64,000 bases of DNA from Streptomyces sp. NRRL F-5135. GTDB lineage: Bacteria > Actinomycetota > Actinomycetes > Streptomycetales > Streptomycetaceae. The stretch is taken from positions 801,123 through 865,122 of the forward strand of contig NZ_JOHR01000001.1 of the NCBI RefSeq assembly GCF_000719775.1. Reading direction: 5' to 3'. The position numbers and the translations under genes were made by a program. The notes under the pieces were generated by a model. That model saw only the letters and a list, made by a program, of their open reading frames with translations, did not search any database and was not told the origin of the DNA. This document shows positions 27,301 through 35,184 of this stretch, in pieces (position 1 is the first letter of the stretch; each line of letters begins with the position of its first letter).

Positions 27301-28124
27301 AGGTTGCCCTCCGGGATGGTGTACGAACCGTCCTCCGCGACCTTGATCCGCAGGAGCTTGCCGCGCAGGTCGTTGGTGTTGCCGGCGCTGCGCTGGGCGT
27401 CGAACGCGGGGTTGCGGTCGGTCCGTTCGTCGATCGGGGTGTAGCCGTCGGAGGCGAACGGGTTGGTGTCGTCACCGGTCGACAGGTACAGGTTGCCGTC
27501 CGCGTCGAAGTCGATGTCGCCGCCGACGTGGCAGCAGGTGCCGCGCGACGCGGCGACGTCGAGGACCTTCTTCTCGCTCGCCGCGTTCAGCGTGCCGTCC
27601 TCGTTGAGCGTGAAGCGCGAGAGGCGGTTGATGCCGTCGAAGGGGGCGAAGTCGGCGGCCGTGCCGTTCTCGGGGGCGTCGCCGGCGGGTGTGTCGAGCT
27701 TGGGCGCGTAGTAGAGGTAGATGGCGCGGTTCTCGGCGAACCCGGGGTCGACACCGACGCCCTGGAGCCCTTCCTCGTCATGGCTGTAGACGTCCAGCTT
27801 GCCGGCGATCGTGGTGTCGCCGCCGGCGTCGGTGATCCGGAGTGTGCCGTCCCGCGAGGTGTGCAGCACACTGCGGTCCGGGAGCACGGCGAGCGACATG
27901 GGCTCACCGGTCTCGTCGGCGCCCTTGGCGAGGGTCACCTGCTGGAAGTCCTCGGCGGCGGCGGGATCGTCATGGCCGGGGTCGTCGTGCCCGGGGTCGT
28001 GGGCGACGGCCGCCGCGCCGGAATCGGCGGCTGTGGCGGGCACGGCGCTGAGGCTCGCTGCCGCGAGCATGGCGCCCGTCAGGAGCGCGAGGAGGGTTCT
28101 GGCTCGGGTGCGTTTACGGTGCAC
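24393..28124 (-). CDS. Secreted multidomain sugar protein: PQQ-type sugar dehydrogenase-PKD-CBM6-ThuA-DUF1080
   Basis: 1243 residues from GTG 28124 with GGAGG four bases upstream. A Sec signal (residues 1-33) and a His/Asp-rich linker precede a six-bladed soluble glucose-dehydrogenase-like domain (about 60-500; GLQGVGVDPGFAENRAIYLYY, HVGGDIDFDADGNLYLSTGDD, GFRNPFRISVD). A PKD domain follows (about 508-593; YQWDFGDGSTS), then an Ig-like linker, a CBM6 sugar-binding domain (about 705-823; GDWISFKPYNLTG), a ThuA domain (about 835-1050; FSKTAGFRHDSI, GGGYMGVHAAAD) and a C-terminal DUF1080/3-keto-disaccharide hydrolase domain (about 1063-1243; FNGKTLEGW, SGVFVGFP). The combination points to oxidation of a glycan or glycoside to a 3-keto form and its hydrolysis outside the cell. 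The gene is monocistronic on the minus strand. Confidence 0.85.
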   Translation of the reverse strand: MHRKRTRARTLLALLTGAMLAAASLSAVPATAADSGAAAVAHDPGHDDPGHDDPAAAEDFQQVTLAKGADETGEPMSLAVLPDRSVLHTSRDGTLRITDAGGDTTIAGKLDVYSHDEEGLQGVGVDPGFAENRAIYLYYAPKLDTPAGDAPENGTAADFAPFDGINRLSRFTLNEDGTLNAASEKKVLDVAASRGTCCHVGGDIDFDADGNLYLSTGDDTNPFASDGYTPIDERTDRNPAFDAQRSAGNTNDLRGKLLRIKVAEDGSYTIPEGNLFAPGTEKTRPEIYAMGFRNPFRISVDEKTGIVYVGDYGPDAGAASPTRGPSGTVEFARVTEAGNFGWPYCVGNNEPFIDYDFATKQSGEAFDCSAPKNTSRNNTGLTDLPAAKPAWIPYDGGSVPEFGTGSESPMAGPVYRYDADLDSPVKFPEAYDGDFFAGEFGRKWIKRIEQGEDGTVEKINPFPWTGTQIMDMDFGPDGALYVLDYGLSWFGGDEFSALYRIENATGGKSPIAEATASKTSGKAPLKVAFSSAGTQDPDGDELSYQWDFGDGSTSTGANPTHTYKKNGTYSARLTVTDPTERTGTASVRVVVGNTAPTVTLELPADGTLFDFGDTLPFKVKVSDPEDGTIDCSKVTVRYVLGHDNHGHPITSANGCEGTITAPADAEHDPNANIFGVIDAEYTDGGGGGQAALTSHDQAQLQPRHRQAEHFTGSSGVNVIEKEAANGGKTVGDIDNGDWISFKPYNLTGSKTLTARVSSGGSGGFLEVRTGSAKGTLLGSAPIPVTGGWETFQDVDVPLRSVPKKTTELFLVFKGGSGALFDLDDFEISTKAPGKTEKRVLVFSKTAGFRHDSISAGVAALKELGKTTGITVDATETAAQFTTNNLARYDAVVFLSTTGDVLDAEQQKAFENYVATGGGYMGVHAAADTEYDWAFYGGLVGAYFDSHPAIQQATVRVEDKDHPSTAHLDDEWQRTDEWYNYRTNPREKARVLATLDETTYQGGTMKGDHPIAWCQTYGGGRSFYTGGGHTKESYEDAAFRRHLLGGLRYAAGQVKADCEPRTGYRDIFNGKTLEGWKQAGPGKFNVVDGELRSEGGMGLLWYQAKELKSYSLKLDWKMEGDDNSGVFVGFPASDDPWSAVNKGYEVQIDATDAPDRTTGAVYGFKSADVKARDRVLRPPGQWNAYEIKVQGERLQVFLNGVKINDFTNTDPARSLKDGYIGLQNHGADDQVSFRDIQLKELPSS

Positions 28125-28434
28125 GGATCCTCCACAATGGGGCTGTACGTACGCGCGGATGCCGTTACGGGCGCGGCGGTCACCCGCCGTGCCCGCCTCC
28201 GTTCCCCGGCCCCGGTGCTCGTCCTGTACCGGGCGGGGCGGAGGTGGCTTCGTCACCGACGTGCGCCGTCACATCGGGGACCACCTATGTCCTGTACACA
28301 TCAGGGACGGTAGCTGTGTTCGTCCTGCACGAAAAGACCTTGCGCAGGGGTGAAGTTGAACTTTCCCCAGCGGAAAGACAAAGGGGACGCCGGAAGCGCC
28401 CGCGGCGGACACCTTTCCCTCACAGAAAACCCCG

Positions 28435-28481
28435 GAAACCGCGAGAACGGTGAGAAACCGCGGGAATGGCGGGAAACCGCG
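28435..28481. repeat. Three GAAACCGCG direct repeats at exact 19-bp spacing
   Basis: The 404-bp gap 28125-28528 separates the stop of the TIM-barrel gene from the start of the multidomain secreted gene and holds no gene. GAAACCGCG begins at 28435, 28454 and 28473. The 10-base spacers also resemble each other (RGAAYGGYGR-like). The array lies about 310-360 bp upstream of the secreted protein gene and just downstream of the isomerase gene, so it could be a distal operator array; a further hairpin-like CCTG...CAGG element lies near 28290. Confidence 0.55.
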
Positions 28482-28528
28482 AGAGAGGAGGAGCGCGCCG
28501 CCGCGGGCGGACGCCGCCGGCTACGACA

Positions 28529-29527
28529 CTACGAACCGAAAGCCGCGTCGAACGAACTCTGCGGCGGCTCGAAGTCGAACCGCTTCAAATGCGCCAGTGC
28601 CTCCGGCGCGCCCGCGAGCCGGTCCATCCCCGCGTCCTCCCACTCCACGGAGACCGGCCCCTCGTACCCGATCGACCGGAGCATCCGGAACACGTCCTCC
28701 CACGGCACGTTCCCGTGCCCCGCGGAGACGAAGTCCCAGCCGCGCCGCGGGTCGCCCCAGGGCAGGTGCGAGCCGAGACGGCCGTTGCGGCCGTCCAGGC
28801 GCTTGCGGGCCTCCTTGCAGTCGACGTGGTAGATCCGGTCCTTGAAGTCGTAGAGGAAGCCGAGCGGGTCCAGGTCCTGCCACACGAAGTGGCTGGGGTC
28901 GAAGTTCAGCCCGAACGCGGGCCGGTGACCGACCGCCTCCAGGGCGCGGTGCGTGGTCCAGTAGTCGTACGCGATCTCGCTGGGGTGGACCTCGTGGGCG
29001 AAGCGGACCCCCTCGGCGTCGAAGACGTCCAGGATCGGGTTCCACCGCTCGGCGAAGTCCTCGTACCCCCGCTCGATCATGCCGGGCGGGACGGGCGGGA
29101 ACATCGCCACCAGGTGCCAGATCGAGGATCCGGTGAAGCCGATGACGGTGTCGACGCCGAAGGCCGCCGCGGCCCGCGCGGTGTCCTTGATCTCGGCGGC
29201 GGCGCGCTGCCGCACGCCCTCGGGCTCCCCGTCGCCCCAGATCCGGGCGGGCAGGATGTTCTGGTGCCGCTCGTCGATGGGGTGGTCGCAGACGGCCTGG
29301 CCCACCAGGTGGTTGGAGATGGCCCAGCACTTCAGTCCGTACTTGTCGAGCAGTTCGTGGCGGCCCGCCAGGTAACCGGGGTCGGCGAGCGCCTTGTCGA
29401 CCTCGAAATGGTCCCCCCAGCAGGCGAGTTCCAGGCCGTCGTAACCGAAGTCACGGGCGAGCCGGCACACCTCCTCCAGGGGCAGATCGGCCCACTGGCC
29501 GGTGAACAGTGTGAACGGGCGGGGCAT
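28529..29527 (-). CDS. Sugar phosphate isomerase/epimerase (AP-endonuclease-2-type TIM barrel)
   Basis: 332 residues. The sequence opens [20 protein letters not shown] and has the barrel landmarks [76 protein letters not shown] and VSVEWED. The Glu-Asp-His-Glu set that binds a divalent metal in keto-sugar epimerases and hydroxypyruvate-isomerase-like enzymes is kept. It acts in the cytoplasm (no signal peptide). The next gene upstream, 86 bp away on the same strand, is a Gfo/Idh/MocA oxidoreductase, a pairing typical of catabolic loci for inositol, C- and O-glycosides and keto-sugars. The ABC importer further upstream would deliver the substrate. Confidence 0.85.
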   Translation of the reverse strand: MPRPFTLFTGQWADLPLEEVCRLARDFGYDGLELACWGDHFEVDKALADPGYLAGRHELLDKYGLKCWAISNHLVGQAVCDHPIDERHQNILPARIWGDGEPEGVRQRAAAEIKDTARAAAAFGVDTVIGFTGSSIWHLVAMFPPVPPGMIERGYEDFAERWNPILDVFDAEGVRFAHEVHPSEIAYDYWTTHRALEAVGHRPAFGLNFDPSHFVWQDLDPLGFLYDFKDRIYHVDCKEARKRLDGRNGRLGSHLPWGDPRRGWDFVSAGHGNVPWEDVFRMLRSIGYEGPVSVEWEDAGMDRLAGAPEALAHLKRFDFEPPQSSFDAAFGS

Positions 29528-29613
29528 TCGTGCCTCCTTGATACGGCGGTACGGCGACAGGGTGGTGCGGCGACAGACCGGCGCGGCGGTGCGCCGCGGG
29601 TGGTACGCCCTGT

Positions 29614-30849
29614 TCAGTCCGCGGGCTGCGGTACGGGCGTGTAGACGGCGTTCTTCGCGGCGCTGTCCTCCACCGCGGCCAGCACGCGCTGGACCTGGAG
29701 CCCGTCGGCGAACGACGGCAGCGGGCCGGTTCCGGTCGCGATGGCCTCGACCAGATCACGGGCCTGGTGGACGAAGGTGTGCTCGTACCCGAGGGCGTGC
29801 CCCGCCGGCCACCACGCCTCCAGGTAGGGGTGTTCCGGCTCGGTCACCAGGATGCGGCGGAAGCCCGAGGAGGGCGCGGGCTCGGTGTGGTCGTGGAACG
29901 ACAGCTCGTTCAGCCGTTCCAGGTCGAAGGCGAGCGAACCACGTTCCCCGTTGATCTCCAGGCGCAGCGCGTTCTTGCGCCCGGCGGCCATCCGGGTGGC
30001 CTCGAAGGTGGCCAGCGCGCCCGACGCGAGACGGCCGGTGAACACCGCCGCGTCGTCCACGGTCACCGCCCCTCGGCCGCCGTCGGCCCGCGTGCCCGCC
30101 GAGAGGCCCGCCGCCGCGCCGCCCGGCAGCGGCCGCTCCTTGACGAAGGTATCGACGAGCGCCGAGACGCCCACCAGTGGCTCCCCCGCCAGGAACTGCG
30201 CGAGGTCCACGATGTGCGCGCCCAGGTCGCCCAGCGCCCCCGATCCGGCGTGCTCCTTGCGGAGCCGCCAGGTGAGCGGAGCCTCCGGGTCGACCAGCCA
30301 GTCCTGAAGGTAGGTGACCCGGACGTGCCGCAGCTCACCGAGCCGGCCCGATTCGATCAGCTTCCTGGCGTAGGAGATGGCCGGCACCCTGCGGTAGTTG
30401 AAGCCGACCATCGCGACCTGGCCGCGTCCGGCGGCCTCCTCGGCGGCCCGCACCATCTCCTCCGCCTCGGCCACCGAGTTGGCGAGGGGTTTCTCGCACA
30501 GCACGTGTTTGCCCGCCGCCAGCGCGGCGACGGCGATCTCCGCGTGGCTGTCCCCCGGTGTGCAGATGTCCACGATCTGGACGTCGTCGCGCGCGATGAG
30601 CGCCCGCCAGTCGGTCTCGGCCGCGGCCCAGCCGTGCCGGTCGGCCGCCGCCCGGACGGCCGTCGTGTCCCGCCCGCAGATCGCGGCCAGCGTGGGCCGT
30701 ACCGGCAGATCGAACACGTGACCAACGGTGCGCCATCCCTGGGAGTGGGCGGCGCCCATGAACGCGTATCCGACCATGCCGACACCGAGTGCGGACGGCG
30801 GTGCCGGTGGGGCGCCCGCTGCCGTCTCCGACGCTTCGCTGGGGGTCAT
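29614..30849 (-). CDS. Gfo/Idh/MocA family NAD(P)-dependent oxidoreductase
   Basis: 411 residues from ATG 30849 (GAGGAG eight bases upstream). After an Ala/Pro-rich N-terminal tail, the Rossmann fold begins [19 protein letters not shown] near residue 21, followed by the family motif CEKPLANS with the catalytic-site lysine near residue 129. The C-terminal alpha/beta domain carries [17 protein letters not shown], where Asp and His orient the sugar. It would oxidise or reduce a sugar, cyclitol or glycoside carbonyl, for example at C3. Length is at the long end because of an insertion near residues 255-270. It lies between the isomerase gene and the ABC binding-protein gene, all on one strand with gaps under 90 bp. 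Confidence 0.87.
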   Translation of the reverse strand: MTPSEASETAAGAPPAPPSALGVGMVGYAFMGAAHSQGWRTVGHVFDLPVRPTLAAICGRDTTAVRAAADRHGWAAAETDWRALIARDDVQIVDICTPGDSHAEIAVAALAAGKHVLCEKPLANSVAEAEEMVRAAEEAAGRGQVAMVGFNYRRVPAISYARKLIESGRLGELRHVRVTYLQDWLVDPEAPLTWRLRKEHAGSGALGDLGAHIVDLAQFLAGEPLVGVSALVDTFVKERPLPGGAAAGLSAGTRADGGRGAVTVDDAAVFTGRLASGALATFEATRMAAGRKNALRLEINGERGSLAFDLERLNELSFHDHTEPAPSSGFRRILVTEPEHPYLEAWWPAGHALGYEHTFVHQARDLVEAIATGTGPLPSFADGLQVQRVLAAVEDSAAKNAVYTPVPQPAD

Positions 30850-30935
30850 ACGGAGTACTCCTCGTCTTGTGAACCGACCGGTGGGGTGGCGCGGCCCCCG
30901 GCCGCCTCGTCGCGGGCCGGGGGCGGTGCCGACGG

Positions 30936-31973
30936 TCAGTTGAACCCGGTGGGCAGGTACTGGTCGACGTTCTGCTTGTCGACCACGGCGGAGAAGAGCG
31001 TGACCGAGGCCGGGATCTCCAGCTCCGACATGCCGCTGATGCCCTTCGACTGGCCCAGCGCGCGGGCCAGGTCGATGGCGGACGCGGCCATGGTCGGCGG
31101 GTAGAGAACGGTGGCCTTGAGCACGCTGTTGTCGGCCTTGATCGCGTCCATCGCGGACTTCGCGCCCGCCCCGCCGACCATCAGGAAGCCCTCGCGGCCC
31201 GCCTGCTGGACGGCGCGCAGCGCACCGACGCCCTGGTCGTCGTCGTGGTTCCACAGGGCGTCGAAGGAGGACTGGGCCTGCAGCAGCTGGGCCATCTTGG
31301 CCTGGCCCGACTCGACGGTGAAGTCGGCGGCCTGGCGCGCGACCTTCCGGATGTTCGGGTAGTTCTTCAGGGCGTCGTCGAAGCCCTTCGTGCGCTGCTG
31401 GGTCAGCTCCAGGCTGTCGGGGCCCGAGAGCTCGACGACCTTGGCGTTCGGCTTGTCCTTGAGCTTCTCGCCGATGTACTTGCCGGCGTTGAGGCCCATG
31501 CCGTAGTTGTCGCCGCCCACCCAGCAGCGATAGGCCTGGGGATCGGCGAAGACCCGGTCCAGGTTGATCACCGGGATGCCGGCCCGCATGGCCTTGAGCC
31601 CGACCTGGGTGAGTGCCTTGCCGTCGGCCGGCAGGATCACCAGGACGTCGACCTTCTTGTTGATCAGGGTTTCGACCTGACCGATCTGCGCGGCCGTGTC
31701 GTTGGAGCCCTCGGTGGCGTCCAGCGTCACGTCGGAGTAGGTCTCCGCGCGCGACCTGGCCTGCTCGTTGATGGCGTTGAGCCATCCGTGGTCGGCCTGC
31801 GGACCCGCGAAGCCGATGGTGACGTGCTTGCCCGGCTTGTCGTCGGCGGCCGGCCGGCTGTCGGCCGCCGGTTCCTTCTTCGCGGGCTCGTTGCTGGTGC
31901 AGGCGGTGAGGAAGGCACCCGCCGAGACGGCGGCGGTGCCGAAGAGCAGTCCTCTGCGGCTCGTTTCTGGCAT
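30936..31973 (-). CDS. Sugar ABC transporter substrate-binding lipoprotein (ribose/RbsB type)
   Basis: 345 residues. The N-terminus combines a twin-arginine motif (TSRRGLLFGTAAVSAG) with a lipobox FLTAC (Cys25), so it is probably a Tat-exported lipoprotein. After a charged linker, VTIGFAGPQADHGWLNAINEQA begins the type I periplasmic-binding fold, and VDVLVILPADGKALTQ and GIPVINLDRVF mark the hinge strands. The class binds pentoses, hexoses or inositol-like ligands; the exact ligand is unknown. It is followed by its permease gene upstream on the same strand (32041-33183) and the ATPase gene, so the transcript order is ATPase, permease, binding protein, oxidoreductase, isomerase. Confidence 0.88.
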   Translation of the reverse strand: MPETSRRGLLFGTAAVSAGAFLTACTSNEPAKKEPAADSRPAADDKPGKHVTIGFAGPQADHGWLNAINEQARSRAETYSDVTLDATEGSNDTAAQIGQVETLINKKVDVLVILPADGKALTQVGLKAMRAGIPVINLDRVFADPQAYRCWVGGDNYGMGLNAGKYIGEKLKDKPNAKVVELSGPDSLELTQQRTKGFDDALKNYPNIRKVARQAADFTVESGQAKMAQLLQAQSSFDALWNHDDDQGVGALRAVQQAGREGFLMVGGAGAKSAMDAIKADNSVLKATVLYPPTMAASAIDLARALGQSKGISGMSELEIPASVTLFSAVVDKQNVDQYLPTGFN

Positions 31974-32040
31974 GGGATGGAACCCTTCGCGGTAGGCCGG
32001 GTACGGGTGAGAGGTGTGGTGGGGGGCGGGCGGGACTCGG

Positions 32041-33183
32041 TTACGACTCGCCGCCCCGTAGGGTGCGGCGCTGGATCAGGACGGCGGCGACGATGATCGC
32101 CCCCTTGGCGATCTGCTGGACATCGCTCTGCAGGTTGTTGAGGGCGAAGATGTTGGTGATCGTGGTGAAGACGAGGACACCGAGGACGGAGCCGACGATC
32201 GTGCCGCGGCCGCCGGTGAGCAGCGTGCCGCCGATGATCGCCGCGGCGATGGCGTCCAGCTCGTAGAGGTTTCCGTTGGTGTTCTGTCCCGAGCCGGCCA
32301 GGATGATCAGCAGGAACGCGGCGATGCCGCAGCAGAGCCCGGAGAGCAGGTACAGGTACAGCCGCTGCCTGCGGACGTCGATCCCGGCGAGGCGCGCGGC
32401 CTCCGCGTTGCCGCCGACGGCGACGGTGCGCCGGCCGAAGGTCGTACGGTTCAGCACCAGCCAGCCGATGACGGTGACGGCGGCGAAGACCAGGACGAGC
32501 GGCGGGATACCCAGGACGTAGGAGTCGGGGACGCCGAGGTCGAGGACCGACTGGACGGTCACGATCTGGGTCTTGCCCTCGGTGATCTGGAGAGCGAGCC
32601 CCCGGGCCGAGGCGAGCATCGCGAGCGTGGCGATGAACGGCACCATCCCGCCGTAGGCGATGAGCAGTCCGTTCACCAGGCCGCAGGCCAGCCCCACGGC
32701 CACCGCGGTGAAGAGGATGCCGCCGAACCCGTACTCCTGGGTGGCCACCGTCGTGGCCCAGACCGAGGCGAGCGCGAGAATCGCGCCCACCGACAGGTCG
32801 ATGCCCCCGCTGGTGATCACGAAGGTCATGCCCACCGTGACCACACCGATCACGGACGCCTGGGTGAGGACCAGTTGGAGGTTGCTGGTCGACAGGAACT
32901 GCTCGGGCCGGGTGAAACCGCCGACGATCACGAGGGCGAGAAGCACGCCGAGGAGCGAGAGGTTACGGACGTCGAGGCGCAGCCCGAGGCCGGGCCTGCC
33001 CCCGGACGCGGGGGACGCGGTCGATGCGTTCGGTGTGCTCGAAGTCTTTGTCATGTTCGTTGTGTTCGCTGCGTTCGTCGCGTTCGGTGTGTTCGGTGTT
33101 TCCGTTGTGTTCGGCGTGGGCGGACCGGACGCGGCTGCGGCGCCGGTCCCGCCCTGTTGCGCCTCGGAGGCAGGCGGTGTCAT
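32041..33183 (-). CDS. Sugar ABC transporter permease (RbsC type)
   Basis: 380 residues, with eight to ten membrane segments after residue 70. GMTFVITSGGIDLSVGAILALA, GVVNG-like ACGLVNGLLIAYGGMVPFIATLA and AVGGNAEAARLAGIDV are typical of ribose/xylose-class permeases. The first 65 residues are unusual: an Asn/Thr/Pro-rich tract with repeated T-P-N and N-T-T units, encoded by DNA in which TTCG/GTTCG-type units recur at about 33041-33120. This tail should lie in the cytoplasm and be disordered. The ATG overlaps the ATPase stop (ATGA), so the two are translationally coupled. It forms the channel with the binding protein and the RbsA-type ATPase. Confidence 0.88.
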   Translation of the reverse strand: MTPPASEAQQGGTGAAAASGPPTPNTTETPNTPNATNAANTTNMTKTSSTPNASTASPASGGRPGLGLRLDVRNLSLLGVLLALVIVGGFTRPEQFLSTSNLQLVLTQASVIGVVTVGMTFVITSGGIDLSVGAILALASVWATTVATQEYGFGGILFTAVAVGLACGLVNGLLIAYGGMVPFIATLAMLASARGLALQITEGKTQIVTVQSVLDLGVPDSYVLGIPPLVLVFAAVTVIGWLVLNRTTFGRRTVAVGGNAEAARLAGIDVRRQRLYLYLLSGLCCGIAAFLLIILAGSGQNTNGNLYELDAIAAAIIGGTLLTGGRGTIVGSVLGVLVFTTITNIFALNNLQSDVQQIAKGAIIVAAVLIQRRTLRGGES

Positions 33184-34727
33184 CGCGTCGGGCTCCCTTC
33201 CATCACAAGGTCGAGGACACGGTGCTCGTCGAGCTCCTGGGCCGGTGCCCGGTGGACCACCCGGCCCTCCCTGAGCACCAGCACCCGGTCGGCGAGGCCC
33301 AGGACTTCGGGTACCTCGCTGGAGACGAGCAGGACGGCCAGTCCGTCGTCGGCCAGCCTGCGGATCACGGCGTACAGCTCCGCGCGGGCGCCGACGTCGA
33401 CGCCGCGGGTCGGTTCGTCCAGCAGCAGCACCCGGCAGCCGCGCAGCAGCCAGCGGGCGAGGACCGCCTTCTGCTGGTTGCCGCCGGAGAGGGTACGGAT
33501 CCGGGCGTCGGGGTTGTCGGGCCGCAGGGACAGCTCCCGGATGGCCCTGTGGGCGGCGGACCGCTCGGCGCCGTGGTCGAGCCAGCCGGCCCGGGAGAAG
33601 CGCGAGAGGGTCGACACCGACACGTTGCGGGTGACCGATTCGAGCATCAGCAGGCCCTGGGCCTTGCGCTCCTCGGGGGCGAGGCCCAGCCCCGCGCGGA
33701 CGGCGGACCGTACGCTGCCGGGGCGCAGCGCCACTCCGTCGACCAGGACGCGGCCCGCGGTGGGCTTGCGCGCGCCGTAGATCGTCTCCAGGATCTCGGA
33801 CCGTCCGGAACCGACCAGCCCCGCCAGCCCGACGATCTCGCCCGGACGCAGTTCCAGGTCCACCGGCTCGAACTCACCCTCCCTGGCGAGCCCTTCGACC
33901 CGGAGGACCGGCTCGGGCCGGGCCGCCGCGGTGGCGGGTGCCGGCCGCTCGGGGAAGACGTACTCGACGTTGCGCCCGGTCATCAGCGCGACGACCTCAT
34001 GGGTCGGGGTCCGGTCGGCCGGCAGCCCGACGGCCACCGTGCGGCCGTCCTTGATGACCGTGACCCGGTCGCCGATGCGGCGGATCTCCTCCAGCCGGTG
34101 GGAGATGTAGATGACCGCCACCCCGTCGGCGGTGAGGGTGGCGACGGTACGGAAGAGGTTGTCGACCTCGTCGGGGTCGAGCGCCGCGGACGGCTCGTCC
34201 ATCACGATGAGCCGCACGTCGTGGGACAGGGCCCGTGCCATCGACACGATCTGCTGCTGGGCGGCGGAGAGCGATCCGACGGGGCGGTGCGCCTGGATCT
34301 CCGGGTGGCCGAGGCGGGCCAGCAGGTCGGTCGCCCGGGCCCTGGCCTCCCGGCCCTTGACCACGAAGCCGGCGGAGGTGGGTTCGTGGCCGAGGAAGAT
34401 GTTCTCGGCCACCGACAGGCCCTCGACCAGGTCGAGTTCCTGGTAGATGGTGGCGATGCCGTGCCGCATCGCGGCGATGGGCGACTTGAGTGTGATCGCC
34501 TCGCCCTGCCAGGTGATGACACCGTCGTCGGGCTGGTGGGCCCCGGCGAGCACCTTGATGAGGGTGGACTTGCCCGCGCCGTTCTGGCCCAGCAGGCAGT
34601 GCACCTCGCCCGCCTGGACCTCCAGGTCGACGCCGTCGAGGGCGCGCACGCCCGGGAAGGTCTTGGTGATGCCGGACATGGTGAGCAGCGGGGTCTGGGG
34701 TGGTGCCGGTGCTGATGCTGGTGCCAT
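33180..34727 (-). CDS. Sugar ABC transporter ATP-binding protein (RbsA type, two ABC domains)
   Basis: 515 residues from ATG 34727, with GAGGAG ten bases upstream. The N-terminal ABC domain has Walker A GQNGAGKST (near residue 41), signature VGSLSAAQQQIVSMARAL and Walker B RLIVMDEPSAAL. The second domain has a degenerate Walker A GLVGSGRSE, signature IRTLSGGNQQKAVLARWL and LLLDEPTRGVDVGA. This double arrangement defines importers of monosaccharides of the ribose/inositol class. Because it carries its own ATPase, the system does not rely on the shared MsiK protein, unlike the importer at 55.8-59.3 kb. It is the first gene of the operon; a 457-bp non-coding region lies upstream. Confidence 0.9.
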   Translation of the reverse strand: MAPASAPAPPQTPLLTMSGITKTFPGVRALDGVDLEVQAGEVHCLLGQNGAGKSTLIKVLAGAHQPDDGVITWQGEAITLKSPIAAMRHGIATIYQELDLVEGLSVAENIFLGHEPTSAGFVVKGREARARATDLLARLGHPEIQAHRPVGSLSAAQQQIVSMARALSHDVRLIVMDEPSAALDPDEVDNLFRTVATLTADGVAVIYISHRLEEIRRIGDRVTVIKDGRTVAVGLPADRTPTHEVVALMTGRNVEYVFPERPAPATAAARPEPVLRVEGLAREGEFEPVDLELRPGEIVGLAGLVGSGRSEILETIYGARKPTAGRVLVDGVALRPGSVRSAVRAGLGLAPEERKAQGLLMLESVTRNVSVSTLSRFSRAGWLDHGAERSAAHRAIRELSLRPDNPDARIRTLSGGNQQKAVLARWLLRGCRVLLLDEPTRGVDVGARAELYAVIRRLADDGLAVLLVSSEVPEVLGLADRVLVLREGRVVHRAPAQELDEHRVLDLVMEGSPTR

Positions 34728-35184
34728 GACGTGTTGTCTCCTCGGCGGATACGGCCTGCCCCGCGGGCAGGGCTGAACGCGGGCAGGGCAGGGCGGAGCC
34801 AGGTGCGGAGTGGTGTGTCGTACGCCGTACGGGCGCGCGGCGGATGCGGACGCGCGGTGTACGGGCACGGGCAGAGGTACTGGCTGCGGCTACGAATGCG
34901 GTGCTGTTGTGTGTCGTGTGTTGTTGGTGTGGCGTGTTCTGTGTTGTGTTTGCGAGTCGTGCGTCGTGGGTGACGCGGTGTGGGTGGCGCGGTGTGAGAA
35001 GTGCGGCTCTGTACGGACGATCGGATGGTGCGTCTGATACTGACCGGACTGATGGTGCGGTCACGCTCCGGTTCGGAGCGCGTTGTGCGGGGTGGTGCGT
35101 TGTGCGGGGTGGTGCGCGTTGTGCGTGTGGTGCGGCCGGGCTGCCGGCGGTTTACGCCGGACCGCCGGGTGGTGCGCGCCGGGG
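34728..35184. other. 457-bp spacer with a CA-rich leader and 17-bp repeats, upstream of the sugar ABC operon
   Basis: No gene is supported here. Seen from the minus strand, about 34895-34985 is rich in CA and poor in G, with CAACAC/ACACAA runs and little capacity for structure, and would form an open 5' leader for the ABC operon. At 35082-35116 GTTGTGCGGGGTGGTGCG occurs twice with a 17-bp period, and a third degenerate copy runs to 35135. This repeat lies just after the ROK-gene stop codon and may also affect its 3' end. No operator consensus is recognised. Confidence 0.5.
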
